From contig NZ_FMIA01000002.1 of the NCBI RefSeq assembly GCF_900091615.1, positions 2,108,001 through 2,172,000 of the forward strand: a stretch of 64,000 bases of DNA, written 5' to 3'. This stretch comes from Micromonospora yangpuensis. GTDB lineage: Bacteria; Actinomycetota; Actinomycetes; Mycobacteriales; Micromonosporaceae. The position numbers were made by a program, and so were the translations under genes. Within the stretch, counting starts at the first letter, position 1. Each line of letters begins with the position of its first letter. Below the pieces are notes generated by a model that was given only the letters and a program-made list of their open reading frames with translations, did no database searches and had not been told where the DNA came from. Positions 8,257 to 16,665 of this stretch are shown in pieces.

Positions 8257-10257
8257 GTGACGCCTGCCGAGACCCGTGGTGCAGCCTCGCTGGACTCCGA
8301 CACCCTGACCGTCGTGAAACCCGTGACCAGCCGTGACTCGGCGGTCTCCGATGGTGAGGTCGAGTCGACGGCGGTCCCGGAATCCCCGGCCGAGGAGGTG
8401 CCCGCGACCAAGGCCGCGTCCCCGGCCGGGGAGGTGCCCGGGTCCGATGCCGCGTCCCCGGCCGGGGAGGTGCCCGGGTCCGATGCCGCGCCGACCCGGG
8501 CCGGTCGCCGGCCCTGGTGGTTCAGCCGCCGTCGCCGTGACCTCGCCGCGTACGCGCTGTTCCTGGTGGCCGCGCTCTGGGTGACCAGTCAGATCTGGCT
8601 GGACCCGGCCGGCCGGGTGGCGTCGCTGTACGTCAGCGACCCCGCCCAGGTGCAGTACTTCCTGGCCCACTCGGTCCGGGTGGTGCTGCACGGGGACTTC
8701 CCGTTCTACACCGACCAGCTCAACTACCCCGACGGGGTCAACCTGATGGCCAACACGGCCATCCTGGCGCTCGGCATCCCGATGGTGCCGGTCACCCTGA
8801 TCTTCGGGCCGGCCGTCTCCTTCGTGGTGCTGATCACCCTCGCCCTCTCCGGCACCGCCTTCGCCTGGTACCACGTGCTCTCCCGGCACGTGGTGCGCAG
8901 CCCGCTGGCGGCGGCCGTCGGCGGCTGGTTCTGCGGCTTCTCCCCGGCGATGCTGTCGCACGCCAGCTGGCACCCGAACATCATCAGCCAGTGGCTGCTG
9001 CCGTTCATCGTCTGGCGGGTCATGGTGATCACCCGGTCGACCCGGCCGTGGCGGGACGGGGCGATCCTCGGCCTGCTGGTGGTCTGGCAGGCGTTCATCA
9101 ACGAGGAGATCCTGCTCTTCACCGCGATGGCCTGCGGCATCTTCCTGATCGCCGTGGTGGCGCAGCAGCCGGCGCGGTGGCGCGCGGCGTGGCGGCCCCT
9201 GGGCAAGGCGGTGCTGACCTGCACCGTGGTGGCCGGGTCGCTGCTGGCGTACCCGCTCTACATCCAGTTCGCCGGGCCGATGGCCTACCACGGCCTCAGC
9301 GCCGCGGTGCAGGACTACGGCAACGACATCGCCGCCCTCTTCGCGCAGGGCTCGCCCACCCTCGGCGGCGACCGGCGGGCCAACGTGAACCTGGCCCCGA
9401 ACTACTCCGAGGAGAACGCCTTCTTCGGCTGGAGCCTGGCGCTGATCACCATCGGGATTGCCATCTGGCTGCGCCGCGAGCTGATCGTCCGGGCGCTCGC
9501 CGCGACCGGGTTCTTCTTCGTCGTGCTCTCCCTCGGCGAGCGGATCACCTGGTGGGACCGGGAGCTGTTCCCCGGCCCCTGGGAGCTGCTGGTGCACCTG
9601 CCGCTGCTCGACGCGGTGGTGCCCACCCGGTTCGGCATGATCACCACGGTGGTGATCGGCATCCTGCTGGCCATCGCCGCCGACCGGTTCCGGGCGCTGC
9701 GGGTGGCCGACGCGAAGACCCGCCGCACCCTCGCGGTCGCCGCCGCCGTCCTGGCGCTGCTGCCGGTCGCGCCGATGCCGCTGAAGATGACCTCGCGTCC
9801 GCCGGTGCCGGAGTTCATCACCGCCGACCGCTGGCGGGAGTACGTCGGGCCGGAGCAGACCCTGGTCCCGATCCCGGTGCCGAGCATGGGCAACACCCAC
9901 GGGATGCGCTGGGCCGCCGCCACCAACAACGACTTCCGGATCCCGGGCGGGTACTTCCTCGCCCCGCGCAACGCCAACACCGGCGACCCGGGGCGCTTCG
10001 GTGGCCGCCCCAACGGCATGGGCAGCCTGCTGGAGGAGGTCTCCAGCACCGGCCGTACCACCAAACTCGACGACCGGCAGCGCCGGCGTTCCCTCGACGA
10101 GCTGCGGTACTGGCGGGCGGCGGTGCTGGTGCTGCCGGTGGGCCAGCACAACGCCGAGCCGCTGCGGCAGACCGTCGAGCAGGTGGTCGGTCCGGCCCGG
10201 CGGGAGCTGGACGTCTGGGTGTGGGACGTCCGCCCGCTCACCGAAGCGAAGGACTGA
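8257..10257 (+). CDS. Polytopic membrane protein, GT-C-like, paralogue of the gene at 10315-12192
   Basis: A 666-residue protein. Residues 1-85 are a disordered Pro/Ala/Glu-rich cytoplasmic tail containing three 12-residue repeats of the type SPAGEVPGSDAA. About 10-11 membrane helices follow (roughly 95-510), then a soluble C-terminal domain of about 150 residues. It shares several blocks with the convergent gene downstream: PDGVN-MANT after the first helix, LSRH-VRS, FINEE-LL-TA, and EYV-P--TLVP-P-PS in the C-terminal domain. The acidic residues in the first extracellular loop and the NEE motif suggest a membrane glycosyltransferase of the GT-C type, but I cannot name a family with confidence. 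Start GTG is supported by a -10 box close upstream. Confidence 0.8.
   Translation: MTPAETRGAASLDSDTLTVVKPVTSRDSAVSDGEVESTAVPESPAEEVPATKAASPAGEVPGSDAASPAGEVPGSDAAPTRAGRRPWWFSRRRRDLAAYALFLVAALWVTSQIWLDPAGRVASLYVSDPAQVQYFLAHSVRVVLHGDFPFYTDQLNYPDGVNLMANTAILALGIPMVPVTLIFGPAVSFVVLITLALSGTAFAWYHVLSRHVVRSPLAAAVGGWFCGFSPAMLSHASWHPNIISQWLLPFIVWRVMVITRSTRPWRDGAILGLLVVWQAFINEEILLFTAMACGIFLIAVVAQQPARWRAAWRPLGKAVLTCTVVAGSLLAYPLYIQFAGPMAYHGLSAAVQDYGNDIAALFAQGSPTLGGDRRANVNLAPNYSEENAFFGWSLALITIGIAIWLRRELIVRALAATGFFFVVLSLGERITWWDRELFPGPWELLVHLPLLDAVVPTRFGMITTVVIGILLAIAADRFRALRVADAKTRRTLAVAAAVLALLPVAPMPLKMTSRPPVPEFITADRWREYVGPEQTLVPIPVPSMGNTHGMRWAAATNNDFRIPGGYFLAPRNANTGDPGRFGGRPNGMGSLLEEVSSTGRTTKLDDRQRRRSLDELRYWRAAVLVLPVGQHNAEPLRQTVEQVVGPARRELDVWVWDVRPLTEAKD
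8383..8490 (+). repeat. 36-bp in-frame tandem repeat, three copies
   Basis: Units start at 8383, 8419 and 8455; the last two are identical, the first diverged. Each encodes SPA(G/E)EVP---AA in the disordered N-terminus of the membrane protein. Recent duplication and copy-number variation are likely. Confidence 0.85.
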
Positions 10258-10277
10258 TCCGGTAGCTGCCGGGCCGG

Positions 10278-10310
10278 CCGCGGGCCGCCGCGATGCGCGG
10301 CGGCCCGCGG
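10278..10310. terminator. Bidirectional hairpin terminator between convergent genes
   Basis: A perfect 15-bp stem (10278-10292 with 10296-10310) and a 3-base loop ATG. It lies 20 bases after one membrane-protein stop and 4 bases before the other, so it can end both transcripts. Confidence 0.8.
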
Positions 10311-10314
10311 CGGG

Positions 10315-12192
10315 TCAGTCCCGTACCTCCCAGAGCCAGACGTCGTCGACCCGCTGCGCCGGGGTCTCCAGCAGGCCGGTGATCAGGTCCCGCAGCACGG
10401 CCTGGCGGGGATGGTCACCGAGCACCACCACCGAGGCCTTCCAGTGGCGCAGGTCCGCCGCGGCCTGTTGCCGGTTCTCCTCGGTCAGCTCCGGCACCTC
10501 GCCACTGTCGATCGTGGAGTAGATCAGGGTGCTGGTCGGGCGGTTCGGCGTGCCGAACATGCCCTCGCCGGCCGGACCCGGGCCGATGAAGTAACCGGCG
10601 GGAATCGGGAACCCGTGCTGGGTAAGTGCGCTCCAGCGCAGCGTGGACAGGCCGTGCACGTTGCTCGGAATCGGTACCGGCACCAGGGTGCGGCCGTCGG
10701 GGACGTACTCCTGCCAGGCACCGGACATGATGAACCGGGGCGGCAGGTCGACGTGCTCGGCCGGCAGCGGGCGGGGGAACAGCGGCAGCACGGCGAGGGC
10801 GACGGCCGCGTACCCGACGGGTCGCCACCACCGTGGACGCGTGCGGTCGGCGCGCGAGACCGCCTCCCAGGCCAGCGCGAGCAGCACCCCGAGCGCACCG
10901 GTGACCACCAGGCTGAGCCGGGTGGGCATCATCATCTCGACAAGCGGCAGATCCTCCGGGATGAAGTGCCACGGGCCGGGGGTCTCGGTCTCGGTGCCGC
11001 CCAGCCGGATCCGTGGGCCCAGCGAGGCCACCGTGAAGAGCACGATCAGCACGCCGAGGATCCGGGCGACCAGTGACCGACGCCAGAGCAGCACCAGGGC
11101 GACCACCGCGAGCAGCACCACCGGCCAGCCGAACCAGCTGTTCTGCTCGGTCATGCCGATGGTCTGCTCCACGGCCGGGTCACCGGCGATGGTGTCCCGG
11201 GGGAAGGTCACGAAGGCGGCCAGGTCCTCGCCCCAACTGTGGAACACCCCGCCCTGCAGGCCGCGGTAGGACTGCGGGCCGTTGAACTGGAACCAGATCG
11301 GGTACGCCGTCAGCAGCAGCGCCAGCGCGCCACCGGTGCCGAGCCCGGCCAGGAAGGTGCCGGCGCGGGCCCGGGTGTCGGCCGGCCGCTGCACCGCGTA
11401 CGCCACCACGATGACCAGACAGGCCAGCGCGGTGAGCAGGAGCATCTCCTCGTTGATGAAGATCTGGTACGCGACCAGCAGCCCGAGCGCCAGACCGTTG
11501 CGCTTCCACCGCCCCGGCTCGGCGAGCCGGAACACCCGTACCACGATCAGCGGCAGCAGGAAGTTGGAGACGAAGTTCGGCTGCCCGTTGGCGTGGTGCA
11601 CGATGCCGGGGGCGAAACCCAGGAACGCGCCACCGACGAACGCGGCGGTCCGCGACCGCACCAGGTGACGGGAGAGCATCCAGTACGAGGTGGCGGCGGT
11701 CGCCGCCAACGCCCCACCCAGGTACAGCGCGTAGGTCACCTGCGGGCCGAACAGCCAGGTGACCGGGGCCAGCGGCAGGGTCACCCCGAGCAGCGAGGTG
11801 TTCGCCATCATGTTCACCCCGTCCGGGGCGTTCTGCCGGACGCTGAACAGCGGGTTCTCCAGGTGCCACACGGAGTACGCGCCGTGCGAGAAGAGCCACT
11901 CGAACCAGCTGTGGTCACTGGGCAGGTGGGAGGAGACCCGCTGGTCGACGTCCACCCAGTAGTTCAGGCAGACGAAGACGCCCAACAGCACGTACGCTCC
12001 GATGGCCAGTGTGTCGGCGCGGTTGGGGCGGCGGAGGATCCGCCGGCGTCCTTCGGTGCCGCCTCCGGCGGTCGCGTCGGGTCCGCTTCCGGCGGTCTTG
12101 TCGGATCCGCCTTCGGCATCGGTTGTCTTCGATCCGCCTTCGGCGGGTCTGGTCGGAGAGTTCGTCGAGGGGTCTACCACCGGCACAGCCAC
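10315..12192 (-). CDS. Polytopic membrane protein, GT-C-like, paralogue of the gene at 8257-10257
   Basis: A 625-residue protein with a 50-residue disordered Gly/Thr-rich N-terminus (EGGSKTTDAEGGSDKT), about 10-11 membrane helices (roughly residues 58-470) and a soluble C-terminal domain. It shares PDGVNMMANTS, MLSRHLVRS, IFINEEMLLLTA, and EYVPDGRTLVPVPIPS with the neighbouring paralogue, in the same order and spacing, so the pair arose by duplication with inversion. The pattern of acidic loop residues is compatible with a polyprenyl-phosphate-dependent sugar transferase; that is an inference. The GTG start at 12192 lies 65 bases from the divergent PQQ-like gene. Confidence 0.8.
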   Translation of the reverse strand: MAVPVVDPSTNSPTRPAEGGSKTTDAEGGSDKTAGSGPDATAGGGTEGRRRILRRPNRADTLAIGAYVLLGVFVCLNYWVDVDQRVSSHLPSDHSWFEWLFSHGAYSVWHLENPLFSVRQNAPDGVNMMANTSLLGVTLPLAPVTWLFGPQVTYALYLGGALAATAATSYWMLSRHLVRSRTAAFVGGAFLGFAPGIVHHANGQPNFVSNFLLPLIVVRVFRLAEPGRWKRNGLALGLLVAYQIFINEEMLLLTALACLVIVVAYAVQRPADTRARAGTFLAGLGTGGALALLLTAYPIWFQFNGPQSYRGLQGGVFHSWGEDLAAFVTFPRDTIAGDPAVEQTIGMTEQNSWFGWPVVLLAVVALVLLWRRSLVARILGVLIVLFTVASLGPRIRLGGTETETPGPWHFIPEDLPLVEMMMPTRLSLVVTGALGVLLALAWEAVSRADRTRPRWWRPVGYAAVALAVLPLFPRPLPAEHVDLPPRFIMSGAWQEYVPDGRTLVPVPIPSNVHGLSTLRWSALTQHGFPIPAGYFIGPGPAGEGMFGTPNRPTSTLIYSTIDSGEVPELTEENRQQAAADLRHWKASVVVLGDHPRQAVLRDLITGLLETPAQRVDDVWLWEVRD

Positions 12193-12257
12193 GACGGGCC
12201 ATCGTACAGGCGGACCCGTCCGGAACCGGTCGGGCCGGTGGGCGGGAGGGACGTCCG

Positions 12258-13568
12258 TTGTCCGTCATCGATCTGGGCGAGATACGGCCCGACGACGCCC
12301 CGCCGCCGGTCGCCGACCGGACCCGACCACCCCGACGCGCGCTGCGGTGCCTGCTGGTGTTGGTGTTGACGCTGGGTACGCTGGCCGCCGCCGTCCCACG
12401 ACCGCAGCGGGTGTCCAGCATCCTGCCCGCCTCGGTCGGGGCCACCGCGGCGCTCGTCGACGACCGGCTCTTCGTGTTCGAACGACAGAGCGCGGAGACC
12501 GGTGGCGACCCCCGGTTGACCGCCTGGGCACTGCCCGCGGTGGACCGTCCCGCCGACCGGCCGCGAATGCTGTGGCAGACGCAGGTGCCGGACCTGCTCC
12601 GGCTCTTCGACGTCGTGGTACGCGACGGGCTGGTCATCGCCGCCGGGTTCGGCGAACGCAGCGGCACCACGGTGGTCCTCGACGCCGTGACCGGAGCGCG
12701 GCGCTGGCGGCAGCCGGGCAGCGGCAGCCTGACCACCGGCGGCAACCTGCTGCTCACCGGGGGCCGCGGCGCCGACGGCCAGATCCGGGTGGTGGAGGTG
12801 GCCACCGGGCGGCCGATCTGGGTGCTGCCGGTCGGCCTGGACGGGGCCGCCCTCACCTTCCGGGCCGACCGGATCGAGCGGGTGGTGCTGACCACCGACG
12901 ACGGGCGGATCGAGGTCCGCTCCGCCGACACCGGGGCCGTTCTGGTAAGCAGGCCCGTCGTCGCCGATCCCGCGCCGCCGTCCGTCTCGGTGATCGACGA
13001 CGTGGTGCTGGCCAGCCAGGGCAGCACCGGCTCGGTCACCGCGTACGGGCTGGACCGGCTCGACGTGCGCTGGACCGGCTCCTTCCCCCGGGTGGAGTAC
13101 TTCGTCTCCTGTGGTCCGGCGATGTTCTGCGCCTTCCAGCGCAACCGCCCGATATCGGTGCTGGAACGCGACACCGGCCGCATCCGGTGGCAGAGCGAGG
13201 ACTGGTGGGTCTGGCAGGAGCTGGGGAACCGGCTCTTCGTGATGGCCGTCGCCGGCTCCCGCGTCGCCGACCCGAACAGCTACGGGGTACTGGACGCCGC
13301 CACCGGCCGGGTGCTGGGCAGGGTCGGGCCGTGGCAGCCGGCGGCTGGCCGGTCCAACACGCCGTACGCCCCGCTGCTGGTCCGCCCCGCCGGTGAGCGG
13401 GGGCTGCTGGTGGCCGAGCTGGACGTCGCCGCCGCCGAGGTCCGGTTGCTCGACATCCTGCCCGGGGCGGACCGGGACTGCCAGGCCGAGGCGGACCGGC
13501 TGCTCTGCCGTACCCAGGACGGTTTCGGGGTGTGGGCCCTGCGTCGGGCGGTGGCGACCCGGCACTAG
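12258..13568 (+). CDS. Membrane-anchored PQQ-like beta-propeller protein
   Basis: A 436-residue protein with a short cytoplasmic N-terminus, one membrane anchor (about residues 29-46, CLLVLVLTLGTLAAA) and an extracellular domain built of repeated blades of the pyrrolo-quinoline-quinone type. The recurring strand pairs read VLDAVTGARRWR, VVEVATGRPIWVL, VLERDTGRIRWQ and VLDAATGRVLGR. Such propellers often act as scaffolds or ligand sensors and no cofactor residues are evident. The start is TTG at 12258, with GGAGGG 7 bases upstream. Family-like sequence begins near the membrane anchor, so longer frames from 12009 are not supported. The response regulator follows 33 bases downstream, so this gene may be cotranscribed with the two-component pair and could be part of its sensing input. 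Confidence 0.8.
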   Translation: MSVIDLGEIRPDDAPPPVADRTRPPRRALRCLLVLVLTLGTLAAAVPRPQRVSSILPASVGATAALVDDRLFVFERQSAETGGDPRLTAWALPAVDRPADRPRMLWQTQVPDLLRLFDVVVRDGLVIAAGFGERSGTTVVLDAVTGARRWRQPGSGSLTTGGNLLLTGGRGADGQIRVVEVATGRPIWVLPVGLDGAALTFRADRIERVVLTTDDGRIEVRSADTGAVLVSRPVVADPAPPSVSVIDDVVLASQGSTGSVTAYGLDRLDVRWTGSFPRVEYFVSCGPAMFCAFQRNRPISVLERDTGRIRWQSEDWWVWQELGNRLFVMAVAGSRVADPNSYGVLDAATGRVLGRVGPWQPAAGRSNTPYAPLLVRPAGERGLLVAELDVAAAEVRLLDILPGADRDCQAEADRLLCRTQDGFGVWALRRAVATRH

Positions 13569-13601
13569 GTTGGGGCCGGGTCGCAGGTGGAGGAGGCCGG
13601 G

Positions 13602-14270
13602 ATGCGGGTGCTGGTGGTGGAGGACGAGCGGAACCTCGCCGACGCGATCGCGCGGGGGTTGCGCAAGCGTGGCATGGCGGTGGACGTCGCCTACGACGGC
13701 GACAGCGGCCACGAGGCGGCCTTCGTCACCCGGTACGACGTGATCGTCCTCGACCGGGACCTGCCCGGCGTGCACGGCGACCAGATCTGCGCCGAGCTGG
13801 CCGCCTCCGGCGCGTTGACCCGGGTGCTGATGCTGACCGCCAGCGGCACGGTCGCCGACCGGGTCGAGGGGCTGCAGCTCGGCGCGGACGACTACCTGCC
13901 GAAGCCGTTCGCCTTCGACGAACTGGTGGCCCGGGTGCAGGCGCTGGGGCGGCGGGCCACCCCGGCGGCACCGCCGGTCTTCGAGCTGGCCGACCTGATG
14001 CTCGACCCGGCCCGCCGGGTGGTCACCCGGGCCGGTGCGCCGCTGGAGCTGACCAACAAGGAGTTCGGCGTGCTCTTCGAGCTGCTCAAGGCGCGCGGCG
14101 CGGTGGTCTCCAGCGAGGAGCTGCTGGAACGGGTCTGGGACGCCAACACCGACCCGTTCACCACCATCGTCCGGGTGACCGTGATGACGCTGCGCCGCAA
14201 GCTGGGCGACCCGCCGCTGATCGAGACGGTCGTCGGTGCCGGTTACCGCACCGCCGGGGGCGGGGCGTGA
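13602..14270 (+). CDS. OmpR/PhoB-type response regulator
   Basis: A 222-residue DNA-binding response regulator. The receiver domain (1-115) has the acidic pair E7/D8, the phosphoacceptor Asp51 (VLDRDLPG), Thr in MLTAS and the conserved Lys in DYLPKPF. A winged-helix Trans_reg_C domain (about 125-220) ends in TVRVTVMTLRRKLG-like sequence. ATG at 13602 is preceded by GGAGGAGG at a 5-base gap. It overlaps the kinase gene by GTGA, showing translational coupling. The signal and regulon are unknown; the PQQ-like gene upstream and the permease downstream are candidate partners. Confidence 0.95.
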   Translation: MRVLVVEDERNLADAIARGLRKRGMAVDVAYDGDSGHEAAFVTRYDVIVLDRDLPGVHGDQICAELAASGALTRVLMLTASGTVADRVEGLQLGADDYLPKPFAFDELVARVQALGRRATPAAPPVFELADLMLDPARRVVTRAGAPLELTNKEFGVLFELLKARGAVVSSEELLERVWDANTDPFTTIVRVTVMTLRRKLGDPPLIETVVGAGYRTAGGGA

Positions 14271-15415
14271 CCGCCCGGCCCCGGTTGCGGCCCACCCTGC
14301 GACTGCGGTTGACCCTGCTCAACGGGGTGCTGCTGGTCGGCGCCGGCACGATCCTGGTGCTGCTGGCCTGGCTGCTGGTCCGCGACGGGGTACGCCCGAT
14401 CGACGAGCTGGCCCCGGGCAGCACGGTGGTGCTGGCCGACGGCCGGGTGCTCGACGCCGCCCAGTGGCAGCTCCAGCTGGCCGACGCGGCCTCCCGGGAG
14501 CTGCTGGTCAAGGGGCTCGTGGCGCTGGTGGTGATCAGCGTGGTCGGGGTCGCCGGGGCGTACGCGGTGGCCGGGCGGGCGTTACGTCCACTGCAACAGG
14601 TGACCTCGACCGCGCAGCTGCTCGGCGAGGCCACCCTGGACCAGCGGATCGGCTACTCGGGCGCGGACGACGAGGTGGCGGAGCTGGCCAAGACGTTCGA
14701 CGCGATGCTGGACCGGTTGGCCGAGTCGTTCGAGGCGCAGAAGCGGTTCGTCGCCAACGCCTCGCACGAACTGCGGACACCGCTGGCGGTGATGCGTACC
14801 GAGATCGACGTGACACTCAGCGACGACGAGGCGGACATCGCCGAGTACCGCCGGATGGCGACCGTGGTCCGGGACGCCTCCGAACGGGCCAACGGCCTGG
14901 TCGACGCGCTGCTGGTGCTGGCCCGCAGCGAGGCACAGGCCGCCCGGCCGCTCGGCCGCCGCACCGAGTGCGACCTGGCCGACGGCACGGCCAACGCGCT
15001 GTCCGCGGTACGCCGGGAGGTGGACCGGATCGGGCTGCGGGTCACCACCACGCTGGAGCCGGCCCCGGTGGTCGGCGACCCCGGCCTGCTGGACCGGCTG
15101 GCCGGCAACCTGATCGAGAACGCGGTCCGCTACAACCACCTGCACGGGCGGGTCTGGGTGCGGACCGGCTCCGACGGCCACCGCTCCTGGTTGGTGGTGG
15201 GCAACACCGGCTTCGAGGTCGACCAGGCCGACGTGCCGGGACTGTTCGAGCCGTTCCGGCGCGGCGGTCGGGAGCGTACCGGGGCCCGCGGCTCCGGCCT
15301 GGGGCTCTCCATCGTCCGGGCGGTCTGCGACGCCCACCACGGCACCGTCCGGGTGTTCGCCCAGCCCGGCGGCGGCCTCGAGGTAACCGTCAACCTCCCC
15401 GCCCCCTCCGAGTAA
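14267..15415 (+). CDS. Sensor histidine kinase
   Basis: A 382-residue HisKA-type kinase. The first membrane helix is at about 15-38 and the second at about 85-105, enclosing a short extracellular loop of about 45 residues. A HAMP domain follows (107-160), then the H box FVANASHELRTPLAV, with His near residue 171. The ATPase domain carries NLIENAVRYN (N box), a degenerate G1 region, FEPFRRG (F box) and GSGLGLSIV (G2). The N-box NAVRYN and the missing DxGxG (VGNTGFEV instead) are typical of a CutS-like actinobacterial subgroup. GTG start overlaps the regulator stop. Its own TAA stop is part of REP-like repeat copy B. Confidence 0.95.
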   Translation: MTARPRLRPTLRLRLTLLNGVLLVGAGTILVLLAWLLVRDGVRPIDELAPGSTVVLADGRVLDAAQWQLQLADAASRELLVKGLVALVVISVVGVAGAYAVAGRALRPLQQVTSTAQLLGEATLDQRIGYSGADDEVAELAKTFDAMLDRLAESFEAQKRFVANASHELRTPLAVMRTEIDVTLSDDEADIAEYRRMATVVRDASERANGLVDALLVLARSEAQAARPLGRRTECDLADGTANALSAVRREVDRIGLRVTTTLEPAPVVGDPGLLDRLAGNLIENAVRYNHLHGRVWVRTGSDGHRSWLVVGNTGFEVDQADVPGLFEPFRRGGRERTGARGSGLGLSIVRAVCDAHHGTVRVFAQPGGGLEVTVNLPAPSE

Positions 15416-15460
15416 GGAAGGGCCCCTTCCTAACGCATTCGGTAGAGAAGGGTGCCCCGC
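15412..15460 (-). repeat. REP-like intergenic inverted repeat, copy B
   Basis: The reverse orientation of copy A: GTAAGGAAGGGGCCCCTTCC-like block, then TAACGCATTCGGTAGAG, then a GGGTGCCCC block. It begins inside the kinase stop codon. Being immediately 3' of an operon, it could act as the transcription terminator. Confidence 0.75.
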
Positions 15461-15479
15461 TCACATCTCCACCTACCCA

Positions 15480-15485
15480 TAGGCT
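15480..15485 (+). promoter_or_regulatory. -10 element, leaderless-type
   Basis: TAGGCT ends 6 bases before the GTG start at 15492, with no ribosome-binding site between. Confidence 0.45.
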
Positions 15486-15491
15486 GCTGCC

Positions 15492-16601
15492 GTGCTCGCC
15501 GCCTTCGTGCCGATCTGGTTGTTGACCGGCTTCGGCTGGCTGGCCGGCCGGTACCGGTTGCTGGGCGGCGATGCCGACCGGGTGCTCGGCGCCTTCGTCT
15601 TCCACCTGGCCATGCCGGCCGCGCTCTTCACCGCCCTGTCCCGTAGCCCGCTCACCTTCGACGCCCGTGCGCTCGGCGCGTTCGCCGCCAGCACGGTGCT
15701 GACCATGGCCCTCGGGTTCGGGTTGAGCGGCCCCGTCCTACGCCGTTTCGGCGGTGTGGGGCGGGGCCGCTGGTTCGGCCGGGCGGGGTGGGTCCGCCGA
15801 CGGCGCGGAGGTGCGGAGTCCGGCGGGGACGGGCAGCGGGCCACGGCCGGCCCCGGCGGGGACGGGCAGCAGGCTGCGGCGGGTCCCGGCGGGGAGGGGC
15901 AGTGGGCCGCGGCGGGTCCAGGCGGGGAGGGGCAGTGGGCCGCGGCGGGGTCGGGCGTGGGGGAGCGGACCATCGCGGCGATGGCCGCCGGCTACGTCAA
16001 CGCCGCCAACCTGGGCATCCCCGTGGTGTTGCAGGTGCTGGGCAGCGCGGCGTTCCTGACCGAGGTGCTGCTGTTCCAGGTGCTGGTGGTCACCCCGGTG
16101 ATCCTCGTCCTGCTCGACCGGGGGACGGGGCGGCGGCTGCGCCCGGGGCGACTGGTCAGCCTGCCGTTGCGTAACCCGGTCCTGGCCGGGCTGACCCTCG
16201 GCGCGCTCTGCTCCGGACTGGACTGGCGGGTACCCGCACTGGTGGCCGAACCGGTGGCGCTGCTGGGCGCGGCGGCGGTGCCGGCAGCGCTGGTAACCCT
16301 GGGGTTGTCCCTGACCACCCGGGGTGCCGGTCGCGCCGGGGAGGGTGCCCAGGTCGCGCTCTGCGGTGGGCTCAAGTTGCTGGTCCAGCCGGCGCTGGCC
16401 TGGGCGATCGGCACCCTGGCCGGGCTGGACGGCACGCGGCTGCTCGCCCTCGTGGTCTGCGCCGCACTGCCGGCGGCCCAGAACACCTACATCTACGCCC
16501 GGGAGTACGGCCAGGGTGCCTCGCTGGCCCGACGCGCCGTCATCACCAGTACGGCCCTGTCGATGGCCACGCTGGCCGCGATCGCCTGGTGGCTCGGCTG
16601 A
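15492..16601 (+). CDS. Auxin efflux carrier (AEC) family permease with internal repeat insert
   Basis: A 369-residue secondary transporter of the AEC fold (10 helices in two inverted halves). Relatives export malate, auxin-like acids or other small organic acids; the substrate here is unknown. The first half (residues 1-85) and second half (from GERTIAAMAAGYVNAANLGIP onward) are normal. Between them lies a Gly/Ala/Gln-rich stretch of about 70 residues containing four 11-residue repeats, where relatives have only a short central cytoplasmic loop. The NAANLGIP motif and AQNTYIYA near the C-terminus are typical. It starts at a GTG with a TAGGCT box close upstream and appears to be transcribed alone. 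Confidence 0.85.
   Translation: MLAAFVPIWLLTGFGWLAGRYRLLGGDADRVLGAFVFHLAMPAALFTALSRSPLTFDARALGAFAASTVLTMALGFGLSGPVLRRFGGVGRGRWFGRAGWVRRRRGGAESGGDGQRATAGPGGDGQQAAAGPGGEGQWAAAGPGGEGQWAAAGSGVGERTIAAMAAGYVNAANLGIPVVLQVLGSAAFLTEVLLFQVLVVTPVILVLLDRGTGRRLRPGRLVSLPLRNPVLAGLTLGALCSGLDWRVPALVAEPVALLGAAAVPAALVTLGLSLTTRGAGRAGEGAQVALCGGLKLLVQPALAWAIGTLAGLDGTRLLALVVCAALPAAQNTYIYAREYGQGASLARRAVITSTALSMATLAAIAWWLG
15816..15947 (+). repeat. 33-bp in-frame minisatellite, four copies
   Basis: Units begin at 15816, 15849, 15882 and 15915. They encode ESGGDGQRATA, GPGGDGQQAAA and two copies of GPGGEGQWAAA. The last two are almost identical at DNA level, so expansion is recent. Confidence 0.85.
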
Positions 16602-16619
16602 CCGGGAGCCGGCCCGGGT

Positions 16620-16660
16620 GGTGGGGGTGGTCCCGACCGACGGCCGGGACCACCCCCACC
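16620..16660. terminator. Bidirectional hairpin between convergent genes
   Basis: A perfect 15-bp stem (GGTGGGGGTGGTCCC at 16620-16634 with 16646-16660) and an 11-base loop, between the permease stop and the fadB-type stop. Confidence 0.8.
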
Positions 16661-16665
16661 GAGGA

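Noticed and set aside
6910..10149. A 1079-residue minus-strand open frame
   Set aside because: Only its 3' part (6910-8103) is the lipoprotein. The rest lies opposite the membrane protein gene and has low-complexity Arg/Gly/Pro composition without motifs.
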